From Colwellia sp. 75C3 (GTDB lineage Bacteria; Pseudomonadota; Gammaproteobacteria; Enterobacterales; Alteromonadaceae), in the NCBI RefSeq assembly GCF_002836255.1, contig NZ_PJAU01000055.1, positions 124,001-188,000 of the forward strand: 64,000 nt of DNA, in the 5' to 3' direction. Within the stretch, counting starts at the first letter, position 1. Each line of letters begins with the position of its first letter. The notes beneath the pieces were generated by a model. That model had not been told where the DNA came from, did not search any database, and was given only the letters and a program-made list of their open reading frames with translations. Position numbers and translations under genes: made by a program. This document shows positions 56,601-64,000 of this stretch, piece after piece.

Positions 56601-56708
56601 ATAGTATTACTGCCATGTTTATTAAGGCTATCTAAGTATGATTTTTTACCAAATAGCAGCAAACAAGATGCAGTACAACAGTTACCAGTCACTCGCGTTA
56701 AAGCGTAA
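53604..56708 (+). CDS. RND efflux pump inner-membrane transporter (HAE1/AcrB-like)
   Basis: This 1034-residue proton-driven exporter has the standard layout: an N-terminal helix, two large periplasmic loops and two sets of six helices. Typical pieces are KLPVQLFPDIERPQIGV, GIPGLESMNAFANRGGAYI and PIFMSTATSFFGMLPLLLM. In helix 4 the acidic pair of AcrB (DD) is replaced by LDAAIVVLEN, retaining one Asp. In helix 10 the AcrB Lys position is Asn (GLVVNNAILLV). Other subfamilies have similar variants, so the relay may differ rather than be dead. The adaptor gene follows directly. No outer-membrane channel gene is present, so TolC elsewhere is probably used. Confidence 0.92.
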   Translation: MKLTKSALTNPAAVAVVVALTLLVGMLSLFKLPVQLFPDIERPQIGVQTTWRAASPKEIESEIIEPQEQVLRGIPGLESMNAFANRGGAYINLSFGVGTNMEQTLIEVISRMTRVANLPQDARPPRVMLGGGRGNTPALTFFFLQALPGNGQDISQYIDFTNDVIRPRLEAVEGVASVETFSEQNREELQIRYDPIKAAEYGIEIPRLISLVSASDDISGGFIDVGRRQYTLRYSGKYSVDELSELMLESRGGRNIRLSDIATVEVRRNDRQGMAVQNGNPAFSMRINRANGANVLETLNRVKTEVNLLNTELLADKKLVMVQSFDASVFIYRAINLVTSNLFVGIILSLSVLWFFIRRMRATLIIATAIPVSLLSTFIVLEITGRSLNVISLAGLAFAVGMVLDAAIVVLENILRMRDKGLNEHDSAEKGAEQVWGALLASTATTVAIFLPVFFLKDIEGQLFGDLALTIAIAVSVSLIVAVVLLPVLSKHFLKQQKVNDPNKKLWQRITNVVMKSTSTRTKRLSLATTLLILPVVITIIAMPKLDYLPPVKRDAIDANLQFPPGSNVKTIEKEVIQPIVERLKPYMDGTKEPALKNYYIFGGSFGGSLGVRVKDQDRVDELLEIVKNEILIDLPDTRVFARQGNLFGGFGGGRSVQVHLQSKDTKALQEVARQGMDWIKEAIEGANVNANPGLAMSEPEINLSPNDRSILEQGWNRRDVGRVVRTLGDGLYVGEYFNGSKRLNMILRADGWDDPDNLGDVPVVTGNGSVTQLSNLVDIQRTVGPSRLTRIDGQRTISLNVNPPKGWSLEETISVLKAQVEPKLRDIMPAGGNIQYGGSADQLEKAITVMAENFAFALVILFLLMAALFKSIKDSLLVVITIPLATVGGILALQLLNLSVFQPLDLLTMIGFIILLGLVVNNAILLVHQTRIGQQDGLERSEAIEQALSLRLRPIFMSTATSFFGMLPLLLMPGAGSVIYRGLAAVIVGGLAFSTIFTIVLLPCLLRLSKYDFLPNSSKQDAVQQLPVTRVKA

Positions 56709-56737
56709 TGACAATTCAAGAAATTAAGGAACAAATC

Positions 56738-57904
56738 ATGAATAACTTAATGCTTACAAATGTTGCACCACCAAAAATGAACTTCACGAATAAAAAGTCC
56801 AATAAACGTGAGTTCTACAACTCAGCGTTAATCGTTTTATCTCTTATATCCGTCATTGGTTTACTGAGTTTTAGTGAAAATGCTAATGCGGCTAAAGATG
56901 AAAAACCAGCACACTTGGTCAGTGTTGAGACGGTTAAGAAAGAACAAGTAAAGCCGAGTATTTGGTTACCTGCTAATGTAATCAGTCGAAAGAACGCACC
57001 TATTTCCGCGGAACAAACAGGTCAGTTATTATGGATTGAAGATGTTGGCAGTCAAGTTGAAAAAGGTCAGTTATTAGCACAAATTGATGACAGGCATTTA
57101 AAGTTACAATTAGCGGGTCAACAAGCACAAGTAAAGCAACACCAAGCCGATGTAGATTATCTTACCGGACAAAAAGCACGTTTCTTAAAATTACGTGAAA
57201 AAAACAATTCAGCGGTAAGTGAACTTGAACGTGTTAATAAAGATTTAACCATTGCCATTAATGAAGTTGTCGCTTTGAATATATCGGTTGACCAAACCTT
57301 ACTTGCCTTAGAGAAAACGACTATTAAAGCGCCTTTTTCTGGAAATATTAGTCAACGGTTTGCTCATGTAGGAGAGCTGATTTCTATTGGCCGCCCGTTA
57401 GTACAACTCATCGATACTAAGAACCTTGATATTAAAATTGCTGCGCCTATTTCAATAGCACCATTTTTGCAACGAGGCAGCAAAGTGATGGTTAAGTGGA
57501 ATCAAACCTTGCTTGAGTTACCGGTGCGTACTTGGAGTCAGGCGGGTGATCAAGCGTCGCGTACTTTTGATGTAAGGCTAGCAGCTGATGGTATCGCCAT
57601 GTTAGCGGGTACTGCCGTGACTGTTTCTTTACCTAAACAAACACCCCGAGAAGCTATTTTAGTGCCACGCGATGCATTGATGTTACGAGAAAATGAAACT
57701 TACGTGTTAACTATAGATGATGACAAACAAGCTCAAAAGGTGTCTGTGCTTATTGGGCAAGGTGTTAATAGTTGGGTATCGGTAACAGGGGCTTTATCGG
57801 TAAATGATAGTGTTGTTGTTCGCGGTGGAGAGCGTCTACAAAGTGGCGAAAAAGTCAGATTTATTAATGATAAAAAAGATGCGGTGATTGCTAAAGTTAA
57901 TTGA
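56738..57904 (+). CDS. RND periplasmic adaptor (membrane fusion protein)
   Basis: This protein of about 388 residues has an anchor helix (about residues 25-45) followed by a lipoyl half-motif (APISAEQTGQLLWIEDVGSQVEKGQLLAQI in shorter parts: EQTGQLLWIEDVGSQVEKG). A helical hairpin, KTTIKAPFSGNISQRFAHVGE and a beta-barrel region complete it. It connects the RND pump to an outer-membrane channel. The reading frame opens at 56708, where ATG overlaps the pump stop as TAATG. I prefer the ATG at 56738 because AAGGA lies seven bases before it. The order pump-then-adaptor is the reverse of acrAB. Confidence 0.88.
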   Translation: MNNLMLTNVAPPKMNFTNKKSNKREFYNSALIVLSLISVIGLLSFSENANAAKDEKPAHLVSVETVKKEQVKPSIWLPANVISRKNAPISAEQTGQLLWIEDVGSQVEKGQLLAQIDDRHLKLQLAGQQAQVKQHQADVDYLTGQKARFLKLREKNNSAVSELERVNKDLTIAINEVVALNISVDQTLLALEKTTIKAPFSGNISQRFAHVGELISIGRPLVQLIDTKNLDIKIAAPISIAPFLQRGSKVMVKWNQTLLELPVRTWSQAGDQASRTFDVRLAADGIAMLAGTAVTVSLPKQTPREAILVPRDALMLRENETYVLTIDDDKQAQKVSVLIGQGVNSWVSVTGALSVNDSVVVRGGERLQSGEKVRFINDKKDAVIAKVN

Positions 57905-57986
57905 TAGCTAGAATAATTTATATAAAGTATTAACCAGTTTTGCTTACGAGGGGATGTTTAACAGCCCCTATATATTGTGTAAGCTC

Positions 57987-58020
57987 AGCCGACTCGTGTG
58001 GCCACTTGTCGGCTTTTTTA
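57987..58020 (+). terminator. Terminator after the RND operon
   Basis: AGCCGAC (57987-57993) and GTCGGCT (58008-58014) pair, with an inner GTGGCCAC palindrome, and TTTTTT follows. It ends the efflux operon ahead of the convergent phosphatase gene. Confidence 0.8.
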
Positions 58021-58036
58021 TTTCTACTTTTACTGC

Positions 58037-59440
58037 TTATTCTTTACCTAGTAAGGTAAATATTCTTTTGGCAATATCAGTATTATCTATTTTTCCGTGA
58101 AACATTTCACTGCTTTTGCCAAAGGCGAAAACAGGTACATCAATAGCTGTGTGACCGCTTGAGGTCCAGCCACTGTTGGTGCGCTTATCTATAAGCTTTT
58201 TAATCGCAATATAAATGGTCGTTTCAATAGTCGGTTTAATCTGTTCTTGTTGTGCTTTTTCATTTAAACCATAAAAATCTACAAGTTTCTCAGATGTTTG
58301 CTCTTTTGCCTGCTGTAATAAGTCAACTTCTTCTTGAGTTACTGCAAAGTTAAGCTGCTCGCTTGTTTCTTTTATAGTGATATCTGTTACTGCTAAATGT
58401 TTCGCTATATTTTGTGGTGAACGTTTCATTGTACGAAGCACCTCAGGATCCCATTTATAGGTACCGTTAGCAGCGATGGTAAAGCCACCAGTGCTGTGAT
58501 CGGCGGTAAGCACTACTAGCGTATCAGGATTTTGTACGACATATTGTTCAAGATATTCAACTGTTTTGGCAAGATCAGTCATTTCAGCCATGGCTGATGC
58601 AATATCATTGCTATGACCAGCCCAGTCTATTTGACTGCCTTCTACAAGTAGAAAATAACCCTTATCATTTTCTAGTTGCTTGGTTGCTGCTTGTGTCATT
58701 GCTGATAAACGAAGTTGATTGTCATCATCTAGCGCCCAAGGTAAGCCAACATCGGCAAAAAGTCCTAAAATAGGTTTTTGCTGTGGCAGTTCACTTAATG
58801 CTTCGGCATTATCGAGATAATGAAAACCGGCTGATTTAAACTCATTAACCAAATTGCGGTCTTCACGAATAAAGTACTGCCAACCACCACCTAAGATAAC
58901 GTCGGCTTTTATGCCTTCATCGATATAACTATCGGCAATGGCGTTATAGTTTCTTCTACTTTCATTATGGGCAAGATAAGACGCTGGGGTAGCATGATTA
59001 ACTTGTGAAGTAACAACAACACCTGTTTTCTTTCCTTGTTTTTTTGCCCATTCAAGCACAGTTTCAACGGGTTTTTTATCAACATCTAAACCTATGGCGC
59101 CATTATAACTTTTAACGCCGGTCGCTAGTGCTGTTGCTGCTGCGGCTGAGTCAGTAACGTAACCTGATACTGGCGCAGGGTAAGTGCTTGCCATGCCAAC
59201 AAGTAGGCGATCAAATACCGTTTGTTCAATAATGGTTGTTTCTGGATTATCATTAAAATAACGATAAGCGGTAGTATAAGCGGGTCCCATACCATCACCA
59301 ACTATCATGATTATATTTTTAGGACTACTAAATGAATTTGAGTCGACAGCGTTACCTGGTGAAATCACAGTCGAATTTTCAGTAGTTGTACAAGCACTCA
59401 ATGCAAGAGTGACAAAAACGGCGGAAAGTAGTTTTTTCAT
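58037..59440 (-). CDS. Alkaline phosphatase, predicted lipoprotein
   Basis: This 467-residue enzyme has a lipoprotein signal (MKKLLSAVFVTLALSAC). The alkaline-phosphatase motifs are present: metal-binding MIVGDGMGPAYTTAY, nucleophile Ser in YVTDSAAAATALATG, GVVTSQVNHATPASY, LVEGSQIDWAGHSND and VLTADHSTGG, plus the late metal ligand in WTSSGHTAIDVPVFA. It removes phosphate from organic monoesters in the envelope. I choose ATG 59440 because it places the lipobox correctly; the frame begins at 59467. It is 54 bases after the upstream nuclease-like gene and closes an operon of TetR, exonuclease/phosphatase and this enzyme. Confidence 0.93.
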   Translation of the reverse strand: MKKLLSAVFVTLALSACTTTENSTVISPGNAVDSNSFSSPKNIIMIVGDGMGPAYTTAYRYFNDNPETTIIEQTVFDRLLVGMASTYPAPVSGYVTDSAAAATALATGVKSYNGAIGLDVDKKPVETVLEWAKKQGKKTGVVVTSQVNHATPASYLAHNESRRNYNAIADSYIDEGIKADVILGGGWQYFIREDRNLVNEFKSAGFHYLDNAEALSELPQQKPILGLFADVGLPWALDDDNQLRLSAMTQAATKQLENDKGYFLLVEGSQIDWAGHSNDIASAMAEMTDLAKTVEYLEQYVVQNPDTLVVLTADHSTGGFTIAANGTYKWDPEVLRTMKRSPQNIAKHLAVTDITIKETSEQLNFAVTQEEVDLLQQAKEQTSEKLVDFYGLNEKAQQEQIKPTIETTIYIAIKKLIDKRTNSGWTSSGHTAIDVPVFAFGKSSEMFHGKIDNTDIAKRIFTLLGKE

Positions 59441-59494
59441 GATATTGGTTCTTTGTGGTTGATTCATTATTGTTAAGAGTGAAATATAATATGA

Positions 59495-60694
59495 TTATTT
59501 CTTTGTTGTTAGTTCAAGCCAGACCAAACGATGATCAGATGACGCTTTTCTATCTTTTATTAATCGGTAGCTGTCGACAGTTGCTAACGGCCAAAATACA
59601 GCTGAGTTATTAATGGTTAAGCCAGTAACTGAAGGTAATACATAATCAGCTCTCATGCGCCAAAATGCTGTGTGATGTTTAGCGTTTCTATTGTCTGGTG
59701 TATGCATTTTACCCGCTTTACTTTGCGGCATAACATCTTGAATTTTTTCATTATTTAACAACGATGAAATTCCAGCTTTAACGGCATCACCATCTACAGT
59801 GGAAGCATTCAAATCCCCTAAAATAACAAAAGCCTGTTTGGGTTCGAGACCCCCTTTATTACCTTTGTCATCGTAAATGTAGCTCGACTTATCCGGAGAT
59901 ATATAATCTTCCCAAAAACGTATCTCATCATGATTACGTTTACCATTTCTATCTTCGGGACCATCAAATACCGGTGGCGTTGGATGGCTTGCTAAAATGT
60001 GAATCGTTTTACCATTGACCTCAACGGGGACGTCCCAATGAGACTTTGATGAAAGTCGTAATTCTTGCCAAACCGCTTGGCTGTACCAAGGTTTATTTGT
60101 TTCAGGATTTTTTGGCATTAATGCCTTTGGCATGTCGTGCCATTTAAAGTGTTGGAAACTTCTAATACTTTCAACATTTATTGGGTATTTTGATAACAGC
60201 GCCATACCAAAATGGCCTGGGAAGTAGCCAAATCCATAACCATCGCCAGGTAATATCCCCTTTTTACCGTTACCATCGATATCTAGACCAGAATTTACAC
60301 CGGTATTAACTGGACCTTGGTAAAAGTAAGGAAAATTAATGGCACTTTGACCATTTTGATTCTTATTCAAATAGTCGTTAATAAAGGTTTTTAGCGCTTG
60401 ATTATCACTGTGTTGACTATCATTGTTTTGATTATCAAATTCATTCAGTAAGATAATATCAGGGTTAACTGTCTGAATGATCTCTGCAATGTTTTTTATC
60501 TGTTGATGATCACTCGCCAAAGCCTCGCTAAGTGTTTTTCCTGAGACGTTGGGTAATTCACCTCGTTTATGGTCAACGTAGTTCAACGCCTCCATGCTGA
60601 CATTAAAGGTAGCTATTTTTAATGTTGTTTCTTGTGCAATAGTCATCGTAGGCAGCACCCAAGCTAGTAAGGCAATGATTGAATATTTTTTCAT
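59495..60694 (-). CDS. Secreted endonuclease/exonuclease/phosphatase-family enzyme
   Basis: This 399-residue protein has a signal peptide (MKKYSIIALLAWVLPTMTIA). The EEP fold shows LKIATFNVSMEALN, metal-binding Glu in DIILLNEFDNQ, the SHP motif in ILASHPTPPVFDG, FVILGDLNAST and the final SSDHRLVWLEL. Members cleave phosphodiester or phosphomonoester bonds in nucleic acids, inositol phosphates or sphingomyelin. The exact substrate is uncertain. It sits between a RutR-like regulator (25-base gap) and an alkaline phosphatase, so a stepwise breakdown of extracellular nucleic acid or another organophosphate is plausible. Confidence 0.88.
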   Translation of the reverse strand: MKKYSIIALLAWVLPTMTIAQETTLKIATFNVSMEALNYVDHKRGELPNVSGKTLSEALASDHQQIKNIAEIIQTVNPDIILLNEFDNQNNDSQHSDNQALKTFINDYLNKNQNGQSAINFPYFYQGPVNTGVNSGLDIDGNGKKGILPGDGYGFGYFPGHFGMALLSKYPINVESIRSFQHFKWHDMPKALMPKNPETNKPWYSQAVWQELRLSSKSHWDVPVEVNGKTIHILASHPTPPVFDGPEDRNGKRNHDEIRFWEDYISPDKSSYIYDDKGNKGGLEPKQAFVILGDLNASTVDGDAVKAGISSLLNNEKIQDVMPQSKAGKMHTPDNRNAKHHTAFWRMRADYVLPSVTGLTINNSAVFWPLATVDSYRLIKDRKASSDHRLVWLELTTKK

Positions 60695-60719
60695 ATGGTT
60701 TTGTCTTTACGTAAATGAG

Positions 60720-61352
60720 TTAAATTAAGCCGCAGCCCCGTAAAATTATGTCTGTTAGAAATGCGATAACTTGTTCAACATCATTTTCTTCGAAATCGGC
60801 TTGATTCATTATGGTCAATATTTGCGTATCAAAATCGGCATAGTGTTGGGTAGCAGACCAAATAAGGAAGATGAGGTGGACAGGGTCTACCTTGGCCATT
60901 TCACCATTGTCTATCCATTGTTGGAACAACTTAGCTTTTTCTCTTACCCATTGACGTTGGTATGTACGTGCGTAATCTTGTAGGTGCGGGGCGCCTTGAA
61001 TGATTTCCATAGCATATATTTTCGATGCTTCAGGCTCTTTAAATGACATTCTTACTTTGGCAGCAATAAACTTTTCTATCGCAATTTTCGGACCTTCATT
61101 GGCTTCAATATCGCCGATACCTTGATCCCACATTTCAAGTGTGTCTTCAAGAACAGCATGGTAAATATTTTCTTTATTTTTGAAATAATAAAGCACATTC
61201 GCTTTGGGTAGTTCAGCTCTATCAGCAATAGACTGCACTGTTGCTCCTCTAAACCCTTGCAAGACAAACTCTGTTCTAGCGGCTGTCAGAATTTTAATTC
61301 TGCTCTTGGCTCGAATATTACCGGTTTTTTTTATTATATTAGCGCTAGTCAT
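60720..61352 (-). CDS. TetR-family regulator, RutR-like
   Basis: This 210-residue protein has the TetR helix-turn-helix (ATVQSIADRAELPKANVLYYF, about residues 37-57). The effector domain contains EASKIYAMEIIQGAPHL and MAKVDPVHLIFLIWSATQHYADF, resembling the RutR/YcdC type. RutR in E. coli responds to uracil and controls pyrimidine degradation and purine genes. The first gene of the minus-strand trio with the exonuclease-like enzyme and alkaline phosphatase, it is divergent from a TonB receptor and probably regulates both sides. A nucleobase ligand is inference from family likeness and neighbours. Confidence 0.87.
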   Translation of the reverse strand: MTSANIIKKTGNIRAKSRIKILTAARTEFVLQGFRGATVQSIADRAELPKANVLYYFKNKENIYHAVLEDTLEMWDQGIGDIEANEGPKIAIEKFIAAKVRMSFKEPEASKIYAMEIIQGAPHLQDYARTYQRQWVREKAKLFQQWIDNGEMAKVDPVHLIFLIWSATQHYADFDTQILTIMNQADFEENDVEQVIAFLTDIILRGCGLI

Positions 61353-62039
61353 TCTTTAGGCTCGGTGTTCGTTAATATTTCCATGATTATTAATATGATC
61401 ATGATTGTTTTTATGGGATTTTTACCAGTTGAACAGGTAGAAGTCACACATTTTATTAATTCTCTCCGCTAAATGTAATTTATTAAATTGAAAAAGTACA
61501 TCATATCGTTGTTTGATTAATATTTTATGACAAGATGGTTAAAATGAAACGTTTAATAATAATAGATTTAAAATATTTTACATCATCTTAAATCTTATCC
61601 GATAAGACAATGTTTTCATTGCGCTTAAGTTACTGTTTTTTGGTATGAACAGTGTCTTTTTTGTTTTATAACTGACCACATGGAAAGTTTTTATAATCAA
61701 ATGTAGTTAAAAACACCATTTTTCATAACAATATCTTATATAGGTAATTAATTTATTTTTTTGTATGAAATAATCGCTTGGTGGTTACATTTATCTGTTT
61801 GTTTTTTATAGTGTTTTGTTGTTTTTTGTCACTCCATAACCTACTGGTCTGACATCTGTTCTTTTAGTGCTTTGAAGAATATGTAAAAATATGTAATGAA
61901 ACTGTCATAAAATTCTGCTTTAATTTCAATCGAAACAAAAAACAGAGCAAGTGGTTAACTTTTGTATCAGTTGCTTAGAAATAATAATAATAAAGACCAT
62001 TTTAAACAAAAAACACAAAACAAAATATAGGAATAGCAG
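61353..62039. promoter_or_regulatory. Divergent regulatory region before the TonB receptor
   Basis: This 687-base non-coding region is very AT-rich. A 15-base palindrome, TCTTATCCGATAAGA, is at 61593-61607 and is a candidate operator for the adjacent TetR protein. CATGAT (61382-61387) and ATCATG (61398-61403) are inverted just upstream of the regulator's start. The receptor's long leader contains runs of T and A but no recognisable riboswitch. AGGA before the ATG at 62040 serves as ribosome binding site. Short frames here look spurious. Confidence 0.45.
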
Positions 62040-64000
62040 ATGAAAAATTATCGTCTATCACATATCAGTAGCGCGTTAGTCCTTGCTCTTGGGCTTTCTA
62101 CATCGGTTATGGCCAATGTTACCACCTCTGCAATAAAGGGGCAGGTTGCAGGTCCAAATGGTAACCCAGCGGTTGGAACTACAGTTACTATTGTGCATGT
62201 GCCATCAGGTACGAGTAAAACTGCAACAGTTAACGCAGCGGGTTTGTTCGTTGCCAAAGGTCTACGTGTAGGTGGACCTTACCGAGTTGTTGTTGATTCA
62301 AATACATTTGAAGATGCCACAGTAAAAGATATTTATTTAACGCTGGGTGAAACATATCCTTTAAACGTAGCGTTAAATTCTCAAAGTGAAGTAGAAACAA
62401 TCGTTGTAACAGGACGCTCTATTAGTATGCAGTCTGGCGGTACAGGACCTGCTGTTCATTTTAATGCCGATGACTTAAAAAATGCACCATCAATAAACCG
62501 AGATATTAAAGATATCGTACGTATTGACCCACGCATTTATATTGATGAAAGCCGCAGTGATGCTATTCAGTGTGGTGGTGGTAACCCAAGATTTAACAGC
62601 TTAACCGTTGATGGCGTTCGTATGAATGACAGCTTTGGTTTAAATGACAATGGTTATCCGACGACACGTATCCCTTTTTCATATGACTCAATTGATCAAG
62701 TTTCGGTTGAGTTAGCTCCGTTTGATGTTAAATACGGTGGTTTCACCTCTTGTAACATTAACGCGGTAACAAAATCAGGGACAAATGAAGTCCACGGTGG
62801 TGTGTTTTTCGATTACAGCAATGATTCTATGAAAGGCGATAGCATTGAAGGTGAACATCAAGACAATGGTGATTACGATGAAAAGCGTTATGGTTTCAAT
62901 GTTGGTTTACCGTTAATTCAAGATACGTTATTTCTATATACCTCTTATGAAAAATTAGATGGTGTGCAATTATTTGAATATTCACCATTAGGCGATAATG
63001 TTTCTCAAGCTGATATCGACCGTGTAAACCAAATATCAATGAATAACTATGGTTATACTGCCGGTGGTACACCAGCAAGTATGCCTGTTGATGATGAAAA
63101 AATTCTTATAAAATTAGATTGGAATATTAGTGAAGACCATCGTGCGAGTCTTGTTTATAACTACAATGATGGTTTTAAATTAGATCAATCTGACGAATGG
63201 GGCATGACGCTAGACAACCATTTCTACGAGTCAGGCGCAGAGATGAATTCATTTGCTGCATCACTTAACTCTGATTGGTCTGATAATTTTTCAACAGAAG
63301 TAAGAGTTGGTCACACTGAACTTGACGGTAGACAGCGTTCATTGGATGCTGACAGCGGCTTTGGTGAAGTTCAAATAAAGCATAATGGTACCACTATTTT
63401 CTTAGGTCCTGATGACTCTCGTCAATCGAATGAAATGAACTGGGAAACAACTACTTTTAAACTTTCTGGTAGTTACTATTTAGATGAACATACCATTACA
63501 GGTGGTTATGAGTACGAAACGTTAACAGCATTTAACTTATTTATGCAACATACCGTAGGTGAGTATCGTTTTGGCTCTATCGACGACTATGAAGATGGAA
63601 TAGCAAGTGCGGTCTATTATAATAACTCTGCAGGTACCAATGTGCCGAGCGATGCTAGCCAAGAGTTTACTTATGGTCTGCATACCTTCTATATTCAAGA
63701 TGAATATACCCTATCTGACATCGATATGACGATAACTGCAGGTTTACGTTATGACCGTTATACCAGCAGTGATAATCCACGATATAATGCACAATTTGAA
63801 GAACGTTATGGCGTTAGAAATGACAAAAACATGGATGGTATTGATTTAATACAACCCCGTGTTGGTTTTAACTGGGCTGTGCAAGATAACTTAGAAGTAC
63901 GTGGTGGTTTCGGTCTTTATTCTGGTGGTAACCCTAACGTTTGGTTGTCTAATTCATATTCAAACGATGGTTTAGTCAACATCAGTGAACGTGCCAAATA
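62040..64000 (+). CDS. Oar-like TonB-dependent receptor with CarboxypepD-reg-like domain, 3' end cut by window
   Basis: An uninterrupted frame begins at ATG 62040 (AGGA eight bases upstream) and is still open at the window end, giving 653 codons. It has a signal peptide (MKNYRLSHISSALVLALGLS...A), then a carboxypeptidase-regulatory-like beta-sandwich (IKGQVAGPNGNPAVGTTVTI) at about residues 31-115. A TonB-box-like EVETIVVTGR and the plug domain (SVELAPFDVKYGGFTSCNIN) follow, then barrel strands. The family often exceeds 900 residues, so roughly a third is missing. It imports a large or complex ligand. The divergent regulator and phosphoesterases hint at nucleic-acid or nucleotide-derived compounds. 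Confidence 0.93.
   Translation, partial: MKNYRLSHISSALVLALGLSTSVMANVTTSAIKGQVAGPNGNPAVGTTVTIVHVPSGTSKTATVNAAGLFVAKGLRVGGPYRVVVDSNTFEDATVKDIYLTLGETYPLNVALNSQSEVETIVVTGRSISMQSGGTGPAVHFNADDLKNAPSINRDIKDIVRIDPRIYIDESRSDAIQCGGGNPRFNSLTVDGVRMNDSFGLNDNGYPTTRIPFSYDSIDQVSVELAPFDVKYGGFTSCNINAVTKSGTNEVHGGVFFDYSNDSMKGDSIEGEHQDNGDYDEKRYGFNVGLPLIQDTLFLYTSYEKLDGVQLFEYSPLGDNVSQADIDRVNQISMNNYGYTAGGTPASMPVDDEKILIKLDWNISEDHRASLVYNYNDGFKLDQSDEWGMTLDNHFYESGAEMNSFAASLNSDWSDNFSTEVRVGHTELDGRQRSLDADSGFGEVQIKHNGTTIFLGPDDSRQSNEMNWETTTFKLSGSYYLDEHTITGGYEYETLTAFNLFMQHTVGEYRFGSIDDYEDGIASAVYYNNSAGTNVPSDASQEFTYGLHTFYIQDEYTLSDIDMTITAGLRYDRYTSSDNPRYNAQFEERYGVRNDKNMDGIDLIQPRVGFNWAVQDNLEVRGGFGLYSGGNPNVWLSNSYSNDGLVNISERAK

Overview
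The window looks like a chromosomal segment of a cold-marine gammaproteobacterium of the Alteromonadales, most like Colwellia. This rests on the low-GC sequence, the protein repertoire (BetIBA and BetT, RimO, OMPLA, Oar-type and FecA-type TonB receptors, a PBPRA1643-type SEC-C protein, a GlyGly-CTERM protease) and dispersed short inverted-repeat elements. I ran no database search. No rRNA, tRNA, CRISPR array, prophage or full-length insertion sequence was seen.

Layout. 1-9.8 kb: the end of a LysR regulator, then betI-betB-betA (choline to glycine betaine) with a perfect 20-bp operator palindrome in front of betI, a divergent BCCT-fold transporter behind a tiny coupled leader ORF, a TorF-like outer-membrane protein, a MarR regulator and a class III aminotransferase. 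9.9-16.9 kb: a TPR-sulfotransferase and a TonB receptor on the minus strand, then a full-length BetT. 17-22.3 kb: a two-component system, a secreted trypsin-like protease with a rhombosortase-type C-terminal tail, and a small lipoprotein. Arrays of GCTTAC-like half-sites at 10-bp steps lie before both the regulator and the protease, suggesting one regulon. 22.3-26.7 kb: a divergent Old Yellow Enzyme/TetR pair around an operator with three similar 16-bp dyads, rimO, and a MaoC-type hydratase. 26.8-28 kb: an Hsp31/DJ-1-like gene broken by a 262-bp MITE-like element and a frameshift. 28.2-35.8 kb: a CadC-like membrane regulator with a MacA/MacB-like ABC system whose ATPase has Cys at the invariant P-loop Gly, then a pseudogene scrap copied from the MaoC gene and a SEC-C protein.

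36-50.9 kb is rich in signalling genes: an NIT-domain chemoreceptor, an HTH-receiver protein, a 1341-residue hybrid kinase ending in a hemerythrin domain, a receiver-EAL protein, adenine deaminase, a GAF/HD-GYP protein, and an operon of CHASE2-nucleotide cyclase, SH3-like protein and M48 lipoprotein protease. 51-57.9 kb holds a TPR protein, outer-membrane phospholipase A and an RND efflux pair. 58-64 kb holds a RutR-like TetR regulator in an apparent operon with a secreted endonuclease/exonuclease/phosphatase-family enzyme and a lipoprotein alkaline phosphatase, divergent from a TonB receptor that runs off the window. Together these suggest organophosphate or nucleic-acid scavenging.

The best leads are the shared phased operator arrays, the family of three ~260-bp elements with a core at a fixed offset (one with a clean TA duplication inside a gene), the MaoC-derived scrap 9 kb from its source, the hemerythrin hybrid-kinase/EAL module, and the odd P-loop.
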